From the NCBI RefSeq assembly GCF_019320115.1, contig NC_089593.1:12924789-12988788 (forward strand): a stretch of 64,000 nucleotides of DNA. The letters are read 5' to 3'. Both the position numbers and the translations under genes were made by a program. The stretch is from Miscanthus floridulus (lineage: Eukaryota; Streptophyta; Magnoliopsida; Poales; Poaceae). Positions within the stretch are counted from its first letter, which is position 1. Each line of letters begins with the position of its first letter. The notes beneath the pieces were generated by a model that made no database searches, was not told the DNA's origin, and worked only from the letters and a program-made list of their open reading frames with translations. Below, in pieces: positions 33,601-45,200 of the stretch.

Positions 33601-34360
33601 CGTGACCATAATCAATTGTGACAAGCTATCCTCTCGGTGGTCCATGGGAGGAGTTGCATCTCAGACTCAGAGCATCATCTACCCTCTCCCTCCGTGCCTC
33701 AAGGAACTCAACCTTGAAGGTGAGCAAAGCACGCTGCCGATGGCTCTGCTCGCAAATCTCACATCTCTTACCAGTCTAGAACTTGTTAATCGCAAGGATA
33801 TCACAGCGGATGGGTTCGATCCCCTCATCACATCCAACCTCGAGCAACTGTGTGTGTTCAATTGGAGATATGGTGAGGCTGAGCCATACTCTGTAGCAGC
33901 AGATGTACTTGCAGCGGTGGGAAGAACGACCAAAACAATGCCCGCCGGTTCCTTCCAACTGGTGAGCCTTGAGGTGGACAGCATCTCTGCAGTGCTTGTT
34001 GCTCCCATCTGCAGCCGCCTCTCCGCTACCCTCCAGACGTTATACTTCAGGGATGATTGGCGGACAGAGAACTTCACGGAAGAGCAGGACGAGGCGCTTC
34101 AGCTCCTCACATCTCTTCAAACCCTGTGGTTCTTTCAATGCAGGGCTCTGCAGTCCCTCCCCCAAGGCTTGCATCGCCTTCCTTATCTCCAGCTATTATA
34201 TATCTTGGGGGCTCAAAATATTAGATCGCTGCCCAAGGAGGGCCTCCCCGATTCACTGCGACTGCTGCACAAGGATGATTGCAGTCCCGAGATTTATGAG
34301 GAATGCCAGAAATTAAGGGGAACAAGGCCAGATATACTTGTACAGTGCCTTCTTTGCTGA
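30617..34360 (+). pseudogene. NLR gene, 3' part: NB-ARC and leucine-rich repeats
   Basis: Codons 144-1390 of the same CC-NB-LRR gene, uninterrupted for 1247 residues to TGA at 34358. NB-ARC landmarks (numbered in the joined protein): P-loop GPGGIGKTT (about 245), kinase-2 LLVLDDIWE (about 328), RNBS-B MILVTTRF, GLPL-like CSPLAAKT (about 425), RNBS-D CFSLFPDDYKF (about 485), MHD-type VMHDLLHDL (about 545). Leucine-rich repeats run from about 560 to the end. All nucleotide-binding motifs look intact, so the receptor was probably functional before the insertion. An in-frame ATG in the Copia LTR (30578) or the internal ATG 30617 could start a receptor lacking its coiled coil. Ligand and pathogen are unknown. 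Confidence 0.95.
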
Positions 34361-34544
34361 GGCGGAAAGCTGAACCTCTGCTTCTGCATGCCTTTCACAC
34401 CACGCTCAAATCTTCGGTGTACATCGATCTGCAGGTTAGTTCCAAATTAAAAGAAAACACCTTTTGCTCCTCTATTTACGATTTCATTAAGTGTGCAAAC
34501 TGATTTTTTTATTTCTTTTGTAGACTGAATTTACGATCTATAAT

Positions 34545-34815
34545 TTCAGCTCCTCACATCTCTCCAAAGCCTGTCGTTTGAAGACTGCAGGGCTCTGCTG
34601 GCCCTCCCTTCTCTCCAGGAATTACAAATCATTGCAATTCAAAATATGAGATCGCTGCCCATATCTGATTTATGAGGAATGCCAGAAATTAAAGGGAACA
34701 AGGCCAGATATACATACAATTGCCTTCCTTCACTCCTGACGCGGAAAGCTGAATCTCTGCTTCTCCCTGCCTTTCACGCACTCTAACTCTTCACTGTACA
34801 TCGATCTGCAGGTTA
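34545..34815 (+). repeat. Diverged tandem copy of the NLR 3' end
   Basis: This block repeats 34100-34445: TCTCCAAAGCCTG against TCTTCAAACCCTG, GCAGGGCTCTGC, AGATCGCTGCCCA, TTTATGAGGAATGCCAGAAA, AAGGCCAGATATAC, and GTACATCGATCTGCAGGTTA in both. The copy carries stops and an internal deletion. The shared CTGCAG|GTTAGT may be a 3' untranslated-region splice site. Confidence 0.8.
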
Positions 34816-35800
34816 GTTCCAAATAAAAAAAAACAGCTTATGCTCTTGGATTTGTGGTATCAATGACAGTGCAAACCGAACTGTTTTAGTTATTTTTTGC
34901 ATATAGATATGACCCATTGCCATATGCTTCTGTGTTACAGTGGATCATATCATGTCCAACTATTTATTTCTTTATCCAACAAATTCAACCTCTCCTACAA
35001 TTTCAGTTCCTGGATCATATCACTCTCTACCATTTTTCCTGAATATTGCATTATTGCACTGAATCTCATACCGTGAATTGGTACTTTTAGGAGGAAAAGA
35101 GAATTGTTTCAATGAATAAAGATCATGGTGCATATGCCTTGTTGATGATACTTTCTAGCAATTTTCCTCTTAAGGTACAATATTGCATCATTGCACCCTT
35201 CTTTAGTTTTATTTGAATCTCATGCCGTGAATTGGTACTTTTCAGAAGGAAAGAAAACTGGCTCAACAAAGACCATGTATTGTGGCATATCATGAATGGC
35301 TGCTGACTGTTTGGTTCCACCTTATTATATTAGACGCCCTAAATCATGACACGTAAGCTACTTTGGTGATCTGAATATCTGATATGCACAATCACCTTGT
35401 TTGTATCACAGCACTAGTAGTTGGCCCACAGCACAATGAGATGATATACTGGTTTTCCTTTGCAGGACTCTGCTTCATCATAATGTTACACATCGTTCAA
35501 AATCATAAATGAGCCAACCTTGGGTTCTGGCAAACTTTGGCAAGTAAAGCCAAGGGAATTCTTGACAAGGATGGCTTGGCGCCTACGTTTAAGAACTGAA
35601 GGAAAGAACAACCATGTAGCAACACGGTGCATCCAGAAAATATCAGGTGAGGCAGCAACTGTATCTGAAGATATTGACAGTCACAAATGAACCTTTTGTG
35701 TTTGGCATTGTCTCTCACTTCATTAATATTATTCCAGGCTTTCTTTCCTTGTAATTTCAGGCCCGTAACTCTTGTTAGTTCATTTGAAAACCACTGGAAG
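34816..35800. other. NLR downstream region, no gene recognised
   Basis: AT-rich sequence with an imperfect internal duplication: TTGCACTGAATCTCATACCG near 35055, and GAATCTCATGCCGTGAATTG near 35217, each followed by GGTACTTTT. A possible short exon-like stretch occurs at 35510-35660, but no family was recognised. It may be 3' untranslated region and introns of the NLR gene. Confidence 0.35.
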
Positions 35801-35961
35801 ACTGGAGATGCGGCATCACTAGTCAGACCTTTGATGATTTGAAAACCACTGAGGCTCTTTCTGATTCTGTCAACCAGCTTAGTGGATGGAACAATAAAAA
35901 ATGCATTGTAAGTAATGGGTTTTTACTTAACGCATTTGTTTTTGTTTCTTTATTTCTATAA

Positions 35962-36812
35962 GAGAAATTTTACGATGGTTGGAAAAAACATGGGTCATCC
36001 ATTGGGTAAGATCGAACGGTGGAAAAATAGAAGGTACCCAACTGAAAGTACCTAGAGGTACCAAACATGTGGGGATAGTACCAAATTAGGTGGGGCTAGT
36101 ACCAAAATATGTGGGATAAGATCTATTTTCTATTTTCTATTTTATTTTCGAATAAGGGTAAATCTACCATTTTAGTCCTTTTCTTCCTCCTCCATCTCTT
36201 GGACCATGGTCTTCTCTCACCCGTCGAAGCTATGACCATGGAAAGTGTCACGCGCGTGCTATCTCTCGCTGGATGGCCACGGCCACTGGCAGCCGCACCT
36301 GCCCGGTCGATTACGTGCTATTCCGAGCGCCTCCCGAGCCGATGCTGTCCTTGCTCCTCTTCCCTATGCAGCCGGCAGCAGAAGCTGCGCCACCGGGCGA
36401 GCAGGCCGCTGGCCGCCGTGCGCTTGGCCTGGCAGCAGCTGTGCCGTCGGGCCAGGCTGTCCTCAGCTGCACCATAGTAGTCGGTAACCGTCACAGGTGC
36501 CGTGATTAGTAGCAACATGAACACAAGCACCTCCTTTACTCATACATGGCGGCGGCGGCCCAAACACACTGGATGCCTGAGGTCTTCAGTGCAGGATCGA
36601 TGGAGATGCCCAACTGAGCGGCGGCACCGGCGGGGGGTCGTGCCCTATTAAACTTGGGATGGCAGCGGGGTTATGTCAAGTTTGAGACGGACTCAACCTC
36701 AATTACTAACATACCCTCTGCAATATATTTCTCAATGAATTACTTAAAAAATAGAAAAAGATGAAAGAACCTAGAGGTATCAATGTACTTTCCCAACCAT
36801 TGTAAAAAATCT
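35962..36812. mobile_element. Pack-MULE-like element with GC-rich captured core
   Basis: About 850 bp with imperfect terminal inverted repeats (left ATTTTACGATGGTTGGAAAA; right reads TTTTTACAATGGTTGGGAAA on the other strand) and a perfect direct repeat ATTTCTATAA on both sides (35952-35961 and 36813-36822), fitting the 9-10 bp target duplication of Mutator-like elements. The interior switches from AT-rich ends to a GC-rich core (about 36180-36640), the classic Pack-MULE composition. The core has an open frame of 122 codons (36109-36477) but no recognised domain. The origin of the captured DNA is unknown. Confidence 0.65.
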
Positions 36813-38238
36813 ATTTCTATAAATGGCATAACCCTGAGCTGTATTGTAAATTGGCTTCCTTTCTTTAACAGGAAGGGCTCACAATTGTGGATAATAAGAA
36901 ATCCAGCATCATTGAGTTGAGGAAACAAAGAAAATTCAAATTAGAAGGAAACCTGCTAGTTTTCGGTATAAGGAAAGCATACAGATGTTTGTATTTTCTA
37001 CTAAAAAAATATTTCTAGTTCCTTTGTTGATCTACTTGTTTCCGGTTCCTTTATTTTGCCAGTCTATTTATTTTTAGTTCCTTCACCCATCTACGGAGTT
37101 GTAGTGTAGCCGAGACTCGAGAATTGACAGGGTACCAGCTGAAGTTGCCTAATGTTTTCTTACGATCTGTAGCATTATCAAAACATAAGCATTGCTCCTC
37201 TGCCTGATTTGTTTAAAAAAAGCATCGTGACCATCAGAATAGCAGAGTAAGCTCTTTTCTGTGCTTACAATGAATTAGAAGAATTGTTTTTTTTTTCCTT
37301 AAAACATAAATTTTGTCTTTTCGGAAATTTTCGATGAATGCTTCAGATAAGTTATTCTTTTATAGTATCTACCAGCAATGATCCCTTTCTCTTTCCCCTA
37401 TTAATGCTTTCAGGTTGCTAATGCAATGGCTGTTACAGAAAAACTTCTACTCCATGAACAAAAATCTGTTGAATCGATCCAGATTTTGCAAAGCAGAGAT
37501 GTGCTCTCCTAGAAGTATAAAATAAGCTCTTGCTAGAAACAAAGCAGAAAGGGGACAAAACTGAAGATGATGACTTGGTAATCTTTTTTCTGGTCAAACT
37601 TGTTTGTTATCATGTTTAATGTCTTTTCGTGAATTACATACACCTTCATTTTCAATTCATCAAGAACATTCAATAGGTGATACTTCATCACCAAACTGAT
37701 AAATGAATATTACTACATCTGAATCTTGCAATTAAATAAATTATATAAGTAGCTATTGGTGCTCATCATTTTTGAACACTTGCATAAGGGTTGAATTTTC
37801 AGTACTCTGCTTCTTTTGAAAATTGAGCATTACATAAATTTAGATTCATATGAAACTATATTATTATATGGCGATGAGAAGTTTGAGTCCAGTATCTCGT
37901 TTCATATTAGCTATAAACTGTTGGTACTGCAAGCTTGTTCTTAACAACATCTAAAGAGTATCACTACATCCATTAAACTATGGTATATAGTACATGGTGT
38001 TGTTCTTGTGAACCGATGAATATAACTTATTTTCTCCATGTTATACTGAAAGAGTCTCTCTAAACAATCCATTGCTGAAACAGATTTGCATGCAACTGGA
38101 GATATTGCTGGCCTATGAATCAAGGCTGGCACAGGAAAACTCAACATATGCCTGTGAAAACCGCTTCCTATATGAGATAGTAGATTTTCATCAATTCGCC
38201 ACCCAGGACAATGACTTATTGGATGATGAGGGCACAGA

Positions 38239-38540
38239 TGTTGGAATATGATCCGAATTCAAACATGGGTCTTGCGAGGACACTTGGAGGGCCCGCGGTT
38301 CAGGTTATGTGCTTAGTGGATTGGTTTTCGTATTGGACTGCAGTCTGTTCGTCCTATATATACATCTTGAAAGCCGCACAGAAAGAGCACAAGACTCATT
38401 GTGTATTCTCTGTGTTTTGTAAACTCTCATCATTATATAGTGAAGATCGCTGGTTGGCGCCCGTGGTTTTTTCCCGCAAGGGTTTTCCACGTAAAATTAT
38501 GTGTCTTGTGTTCGATCTTTATTTGCATTATTTGCTAACA
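38239..38540 (+). mobile_element. Copia-type solo LTR
   Basis: 302 bp starting TGTTGGAATATGATCCGAAT and ending TTATTTGCTAACA, with a TATA-like CCTATATATACAT at about 38352. Flanks ACAGA and ACAAA match at 4 of 5 bases. The reverse strand contains ACGTGGAAAACC and CGGGAAAAAACCACGGGCGC, which recur in grass Copia LTRs. No internal region or second LTR is present, so it is a recombined solo LTR. Confidence 0.7.
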
Positions 38541-38760
38541 ACAAAAGACGTATGACCAACATCACACTGGACTCTTCTTTGCTGAAAATGTGTTGCCGTG
38601 GTTGAAGAAAATTTAGCAGATGAACACCACCACCATGTCCCCTCCAGGCCTGAATCTCCTATGGTCAGCTTGTGTGGACAATCATCCCCCAAATCTAGCA
38701 ATTTTCATAATGCCTCAAAGTCATATGCATCAGCATCCGACTTAGCTTCACGCTTGTGAC

Positions 38761-39660
38761 TTTGCCATCTATGATGGGTTTTCAGCAAACATTTTTCAAA
38801 GAACCTTCTAAAGAGGTGTATCCTGTTCACGTGGTAAACTAAATCCACACACCTTACATGTCATAAACCATTGTTGAGCTGATAAGCAATTGGAGTCGTG
38901 TGATAAGCTTAATTGACCTCCTATTTGTCGTGATCTTCACAAATCAACAAGGTAATCACTAATCACCAGGGCTACATTATATTTGCATCATAGTGTAGCG
39001 AAAGGCGTGATTACCATTGTTCTGAAACAAAAGAAAATGCTGCATTAAACCCTGTGAATTCTTTTCAGTGGGCAGCATCTGCATGCTGCATGAGATCAAG
39101 CAAGCGACCGATTGGCCATGCTCCATCTACCATTTAGTTCGTTGGTGAGGAATTAATCACCAACCATGTTGGCTGGCAGACAGTGGCCAGAGGCCATACT
39201 CCAATTCATCAATGATAGGCAAAGGAGTCTGAAACTTTTTGATTCAGTCGAACCAGCGAGCACCCCCACGACCGCCGCCGCCACCCACCTGCTCGCCGGT
39301 GGCCTTGCCCCACATATCCGCCCCCCGCAGCGGCCTCCCGCGTGCCTACGCCTCCGCCACGCGCCCCTGCGCCTGGGCCGCTCGATGTGGTTCCGAGCGT
39401 CGGCGTCCGCGCACCCGCGCTTGTGCCTCGTCACTGCCATGCGTCCGCTCGCCCACGCCCACGCCCACGGTAGCGACTCTTCCCTCACCCCTTGCGCGGA
39501 CGCGCGGACCCACGCGCTCGCGGTCGCTCCTAGATGCAACCCTGCATGCCTCTGGCCCGCCCCTGTGCGCTAGACCGTTAAGCAAGTATGAGGCCGGTCT
39601 GATTCCTCGTCACCGCTGCCCCTTCCTGGCGGTACCTTCGCTGGTGTTGAGCTCCCCTGC
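38761..39660. other. Mostly non-coding, GC-rich block in the second half
   Basis: 38761-39150 is AT-rich with nothing recognised. 39240-39560 is GC-rich with open frames on both strands (Pro/Ala/Arg-rich) that look like composition effects. It may be the leader of the DUF4283 pseudogene that follows. Confidence 0.35.
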
Positions 39661-40408
39661 ATGGCTCGACATGTTTGCTCCCCTGGTGCCCTCCTCGAAC
39701 TTGAGCAGGATCCTGCTCTGGCAGAGTTAGTCAAGGACTGGAATTTCTCTCCGGGTAAGAGATTCGAAGCTGAAGTTCTTCATAAGTTCTCTTCATCGGT
39801 GCATCACCCATCCTCGTCTCCGGATGGCTCCTTCTTCATGCTTGTGGTTTTTCGAAGATACCTCTTTCGTTTGACTAAAGAGTCAGTTGCTATGGTTATT
39901 CATTGTTGCCTGTGTGGCTCTCCTGCTGGATTCCATGTTACCTATCTGCAAGATCAACATTTTCGCTTTTTTGTTGCCTCAAAGCATGTGGGTTTGTTGG
40001 TTCGTGCTCTCAAGAGGATTACCACTGATCACTTTGGCATCTACTTCCACATGTGGCGTGATGGGGTGAAAACTAGGAACTCCAATAGAAAAAATGGGAA
40101 AAAGAAGAGAAGGATAGCTGGTCGACTGTGATCAGGCGTAAAAACAAATGCAACATGTCTTCCAAAAGAGTTTTTTTTCCATAAAAAGCTCACTAAAGAT
40201 TCTCCGATTCATAAATCTCGTCCTAATAGGGAGCTTTCTTTGGTGATCAAGATTGGTGGTATCTTCTGCCCTGTTATGAAAGACTCTTGCAAGGTTTTTG
40301 GGGAAGCTTCAATTTCTTCGGATGCTCCTGTCAAGCATGCCTGCTCCTGCTCTCCAACAGCTACACTAACCGATGTCCCAATCCACCTCAATCTTGATCA
40401 TGCCGCCA
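39661..40408 (+). pseudogene. DUF4283-type protein, 5' part (split by Gypsy insertion)
   Basis: Starts MARHVCSPGALLELEQDPAL and contains a DUF4283-like core (FRRYLFRLTKESVAMVIH, FHVTYLQDQHFRFFVASKHV, FGIYFHMWRDG). Proteins of this type in grasses resemble LINE ORF1 products: an RNA-binding-like fold followed by CCHC knuckles. The frame stops at 40129-40131, but coding-like sequence goes on in another frame (VIRRKNKCNMSSKRV, then VIKIGGIFCPVMKDSCKVFG) up to the insertion at 40408. The remaining part resumes at 53295 after a 12.9-kb Gypsy element flanked by CGCCA. Confidence 0.65.
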
Positions 40409-40879
40409 TGTCGACGAAATATGGTCGGCAGTCTACCTAGGGGTATGCCCAAGGTAGTAGATTATCGGCAGACAGATGCGCAAGCTACAAACAAGATGGT
40501 GACGCAAGACAGACACGAGGTTTTATCCAGGTTCGGCCGCCATGAGGGCGTAATACCTACGTCATGCGTCTGATTGTATTGCTGTATGTCAATGAGAGAT
40601 GTTTTTGAGAGGGGTCCCCTGCCCGCCTTATATAGTCTGGGGGGCAGGGTTACAGATCCGGAAACTAATCCTAACCCGTTACAATTGCCATAGGTGGCCG
40701 GATAAGGATTCCTATTCTAACCGACCAGGATCTTGCTTGATCTCCAAGTCTGCCTTGATTCCTTGCGCGGGACTCCGAGCAAATTGGCCAGGCCGCGCGT
40801 CATCTTCTAGTGGGCCGGACCCCCTGGTCCGGGCCGGCCCAAGCCTAGCCGTAAGGGTATATGGGTTAATACCCCCACA
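40409..40879 (-). repeat. Tat Gypsy 3' LTR
   Basis: 471 bp. On the minus strand it starts TGTGGGGGTATTAACCC and ends ATATTTCGTCGACA; a TATA box (CTATATAAGGCGGG) lies at about 40625-40638. Confidence 0.95.
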
Positions 40880-41574
40880 GCTAGTCCCCGAGCACCATGT
40901 ATTATGTTGCGACACGCCGTTCGATCTTCTTCGACTAATACGATCTGTCTTCATGTCATCTCTGACTGGCTGAAACATTGACCAAGCAAATGTGCTAGTA
41001 TCCTGGTCAGCACAGAGAGCAGTAGACCACGATTATAGCCGAAGATTCCGGTTGTCTAAAGAATGCATGGTGCTCTGAACAAAAAAGAAAAAGATTTCTT
41101 TCCTGATCAAGTGTGTCCACTTGTATTTCTGAAAAGAAATGTAAGTGACTCTTTTACAGTAGCAGTTATGGCCAACAGTTAGAGCGTAGGGATCGATAAA
41201 ATAAGCACATTCACCGCAAGGTGAAGTGTGCCCACTTAGTCCCCGAGCCTGGTAGTAGGTGACGTAGGCACGTGGTGCCAGGGTCTAAAAAGAATTCACA
41301 GTTAAGTTGAAAATCCAATCGTCGTACAATCGATACGAGATGCACCAACAGGTGCATCGTACCGATGTAGTCCCCGAGCTTGCTGGAAGGCGAGGTATCA
41401 GCCTTGTAGCAAGGTCTAAGTGAGAATTAATCAATGCCTCTCAACTGTATGTGAGTACAAATCACATGTAGCCGAGGAGAGCGGTCTCCGAGCAATGGTC
41501 GGAGAGTGGTCGGGGCAGTCCCCGATCGCAGCATGGGAAAAACAACGAATCCCCGAGAATAACCGTAGTCAGTG

Positions 41575-41728
41575 TAGTCCCCGAGCACGAGGGCGGTCGA
41601 GACAGTCCCCGAGCTCGATGGTGGTCTGGACAGTCCCCGAGCACGATGGTGGTCTGGATAGTCCTCGAGCACGATGGTGGTCTGGACAGTCCCCGAGCAC
41701 GAGGGTGGTCTGGACAGTCCCCGAGCAC
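41575..41728 (-). repeat. 28-bp minisatellite containing polypurine-tract-like sequence
   Basis: Five and a half units of 28 bp starting at 41575, 41603, 41631, 41659, 41687 and 41715, consensus CAGTCCCCGAGCACGATGGT plus GGTCTGGA. On the element's strand each unit has CTCGGGGACT, the same word as the polypurine tract at 40883. Single copies of AGTCCCCGAG also occur at about 41238, 41369 and 40883. Confidence 0.9.
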
Positions 41729-42216
41729 AAAAAGTGTGGCAAAAAACATTTTGCCACTTGTACTATTATGCCACTTTTACTATTATTTTTTGTATTTGCT
41801 TATGTATTTGCTCTGACAAGTCCGGTCTGACACGTCTGGTCAAAAAAGTAGACGGGTATAGCACGTCATTTTGCCTTTTGTCTTGTCAAGCAAATAGTTG
41901 CGTGGCACCTGTCAGTAGGTGCGTCAGCGTGGGCCCTCCCACACTGGCAACGAAGAGGCGCATATATTGGCATAGATCTCGAGGCTGTGAAAACAACCGT
42001 CTGCGGCGCGTGCGCATGTCTCCCAAGAATTCTGGGCAGACGAAACGGCATAACTCTTGGGTTAAATACGGTATATGATAGGTCAGTTACTATTTACTGA
42101 ACCCCATTGCCATTCGCAACTGCAGCTTTCTTCTTCCTCTCGCCAACCCTAATACATCCGAAATCACCACCAATCAATCCGCCGCCATTTCCCCGTTCAC
42201 CAGCAAGACCGGAGTC

Positions 42217-45200
42217 ATGGCAAAAAGTGATGCGCAGAAGAAAGCAGGGGTCATGGCGAAGGAGTGGTGGAAATCGAAAAGCAACGAGCAGACCATTGAA
42301 GACCTCGTCACCATGGGAGTACTCCACAATAAGGAGCTCGCAGGATGGCATGCGCCGGAGGGCGAGGGGTACCCCGATCCACAACTAGGTGAGATCGTGG
42401 TGTTCGAGGATTTCTTTAAACGGGGATTTGGGGTTCCAGTACATCCGTTTCTTCAGGGGCTCTGTCTTTACTATGAGATTGGGATTTGCAATCTGCATCC
42501 CAACTCGATCCTCCTTGTCGCCACTTTTATACATCTCTGCGAAGCATATGGCGGCTTCCAGCCCCATTTCGATTTTTCCGCCATCTTTTCTATCTGTGGA
42601 AGAAAGGAAGCGGTGGTTCGAAGATAGCCGGGGGTGTGTATCTCAACCTCCATGACGGCATGAAAGCCTAGTACCTGCACTGCCCATGGAACACGTCGCT
42701 CGACGACTGGTACAAGAAATGGTTCTACATCCGTGAAGAGCCGAACACGATCACGCTGTGCGATGTGGGCTACATTCCGGAGAAGAAGACAAGCTGGTCG
42801 GAGAAGCCCGAGCACCCGGAACAGATTCCAGAAATATTTGGAATGATCCCGTGGAAAAAACTGGATGGTCCGAGCGTGGTCGGGAGCTTCATCAGCCGAC
42901 GGATCCAGCCCTACCAGAGGAGGGTGCATCCTGGCTATGAGTATCAAGGGAGCGCGGACCCGATGAGGACGAGGCAGGGGGCGCTTGACAAAATCGAAGT
43001 CAAGGCCAGAATTGGTGAGCTATTTAACTTAGCCGGTCCAAATTATGCCAGATTGAGCGACATCGAGCATGCTTTCAAGCTTGCCCGACCTCCCCCAAAG
43101 GTAACTCGTCTTGCCTTGTACCCGTAGTCTTATATTGTGGTAGGATAAGTGGAAACTTACTGTGTTCACTCCCTTTTGTTACCCAGGTTAATGGTCGGGA
43201 TAGAGCGACAGTGTTTGTGTCACCACCCCCTGGAGTAGAGTGGCCACAAGGAGCTGATCCCACCACCCAGACCAGCATCGAGATCGAGGACGAGGACATC
43301 GACTGGGTGGTGCTCGAAGCTGGAGAGGAGGCAGCGGCCAAAGCCGCTGGTAAGGGGTCGGCTGCCCCCAAACAGTTGAAGAAGAGATCAGTAACCACCC
43401 TGCTCACCGGGGGGGCGCTAAATATCAATGAGCCCGAGGGGGACCCAGAGGAGAACCCTGTCGGCAAGCGTCGGTAGGTGATTTTTGCCTAGTCGGACGA
43501 TGACGCAGAGGAGGGAGAGCATGCAGACACCTTTCGACTTGTCCCTCGAAAAAGGAGGAAGCAACTGGAGTCGATGGATCAAGGTGGCTCCTCCACGCCC
43601 GTGGGACCTACATCACCGATGGCGGTGAAGGATGCAGCCGGGTCGACTTTGGGAGTACCTGGGCAAGGAACGCGACCGGCGACAGGAGTGACAAATGAAC
43701 CGAGCACGCCACCGACCACTGCAGCACGAAGGACAAGCGGCGGAGGGGTCGAGCCCCAAGGCCCAGCGATAGTGCTGGATGTAGAGGGAGACCAGGAGTC
43801 ACCCGCATAGCACGTGGAGCAAGTACGACCGAAGAGACGCGCCTTCTCCACATCATTCCGTGGTTCCAATATGTAAGTATTTGTAACCTTGATATAATTT
43901 AGCAATTTGCATTTAATATGATTGCTTTCTGAACTTATCTCGGATGTACTAGCTCGGCGTCCACAGAAAGTCCAGACCAGCTAGCCGGAAGTGGCATGGC
44001 ATCGCCAATAAGTACAGAGCAGACTACCCTGCAGCCGACCACCAAGGAAGTCAGAGTAGAAGATCCGTCGGTGCCCCAGCAAGTGAGCAGTCAGACAACA
44101 GTCCCCGAGCAGGTGGTCGAGGGACCAGCCGAGCCGGGCATGAGTGCTCCAAGTGTTAAACCTGCTGAGGGCAACACCTCAGCGTCGAGGGTAACAGAGC
44201 AGACCGAGGAGCAGCGGCCGGAGGCGAGAGCACAGACCACATTTACCGACGCTGCAGCTCGTGGGAAGGCTGTGATGATCACAGATGCTGCTAACGCTGG
44301 GCCAGCACCAGGACCTGAAGAAGAGCCTGAAGAGGACGAGGTGGAGGAGGTCCTGGGCCATCCGCAAGACAAGCGACAACATGTTTATGTGTCGCGTTGG
44401 CGGAACGACCAATGGGTTGTCCATGAGGAAATCCCGGAGGTCAAAGAAACCAAGAAAGTTGAACGGGCGGTGAAGCGGCTTGTTACGGAGGTGCAGGTAG
44501 GCTTCGCTTCACCTGTTGGTCTTGCTGTCTAGTCGTAGTTATCTTACTTAGCTATCTGCACACAGGACTTAATGAAGACCGCAAAGTACCGCAAGAAATG
44601 CTTCGACCAGATCGAGGGGATCGCTGCAAGTAACAAGGAGCTGACAGCGGAGGTGGACCGCTTGCGCCAGCGACTTGAAGCCGCCAATCATGAAAAGATG
44701 GTGCAAGAGTCCCAGAACCAGAACCTGGTCATCTAGCTCAGTAATAAAGAGCGGGAAAGAACAAGTAAGTAGCCATTTTATCATACTGACTACTGACAAG
44801 TGCTGTTGTGTTGTTGGTAGTAACAGCCGTAGTGCAGGCTTAGAAGCTGAAGTGATCCGTCTCCGAGAAGAGAACAGTCGTGCGGTCGTGGAGTGTGATC
44901 GCCTAAACGAGGACAACAAAAAACTGATGCAAGACCAGTCGCAGCTCCGGGACCACACGACCAAGATGACAGAGGAGCTAAAAAGTAAGTTGTCCAAACG
45001 CCTTTGCTCATTTTTGTTGCCTACCGTAGTTTGGCGTGGTCTGACGTTTTAATAGCGTGTGCGGTTTGCAGTTATAAAAGTCAATGCAAAGAAGCATCTG
45101 GAGGCCATGATGAAAGACCGTGACGGCTGGAGGCGCAATGCCAAGAGATCACCAAGGACCGTGACACCTAGAAAAGCCGGTGCTAGGAGGTGGCAAAGGG

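Larger units (their letters stand above)
35800..38760 (+). pseudogene. Decayed multi-exon gene, possibly a kinesin-like C terminus
   Basis: Scattered exon-like frames on the plus strand: ALSDSVNQLSGWNNKKCI (about 35860-35908), SSIIELRKQRKFKLEGNLLV (about 36900-36960), ANAMAVTEKLLLHEQKSVES (37420-37510, then TAG), [20 protein letters not shown] (38095-38155, continuing [16 protein letters not shown]) and VPSRPESPMVSLCGQSSPKS (38637-38700). They share heptad-like charged/leucine patterns. The fourth recalls the coiled-coil tail of plant kinesins, but this is memory-based and weak. The gene is interrupted by a MULE (35962-36812) and a Copia solo LTR (38239-38540), which sits inside the fourth exon. 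No start or motor domain is seen. Confidence 0.35.

Noticed and set aside
39153..39730. Open frames in both strands of the GC-rich block before the DUF4283 gene
   Set aside because: Low-complexity Pro/Ala/Arg translations in several frames point to composition, not coding.
41575..41728. CRISPR-like direct repeats
   Set aside because: Units are contiguous with no spacers, and this is a plant retrotransposon; it is a minisatellite.
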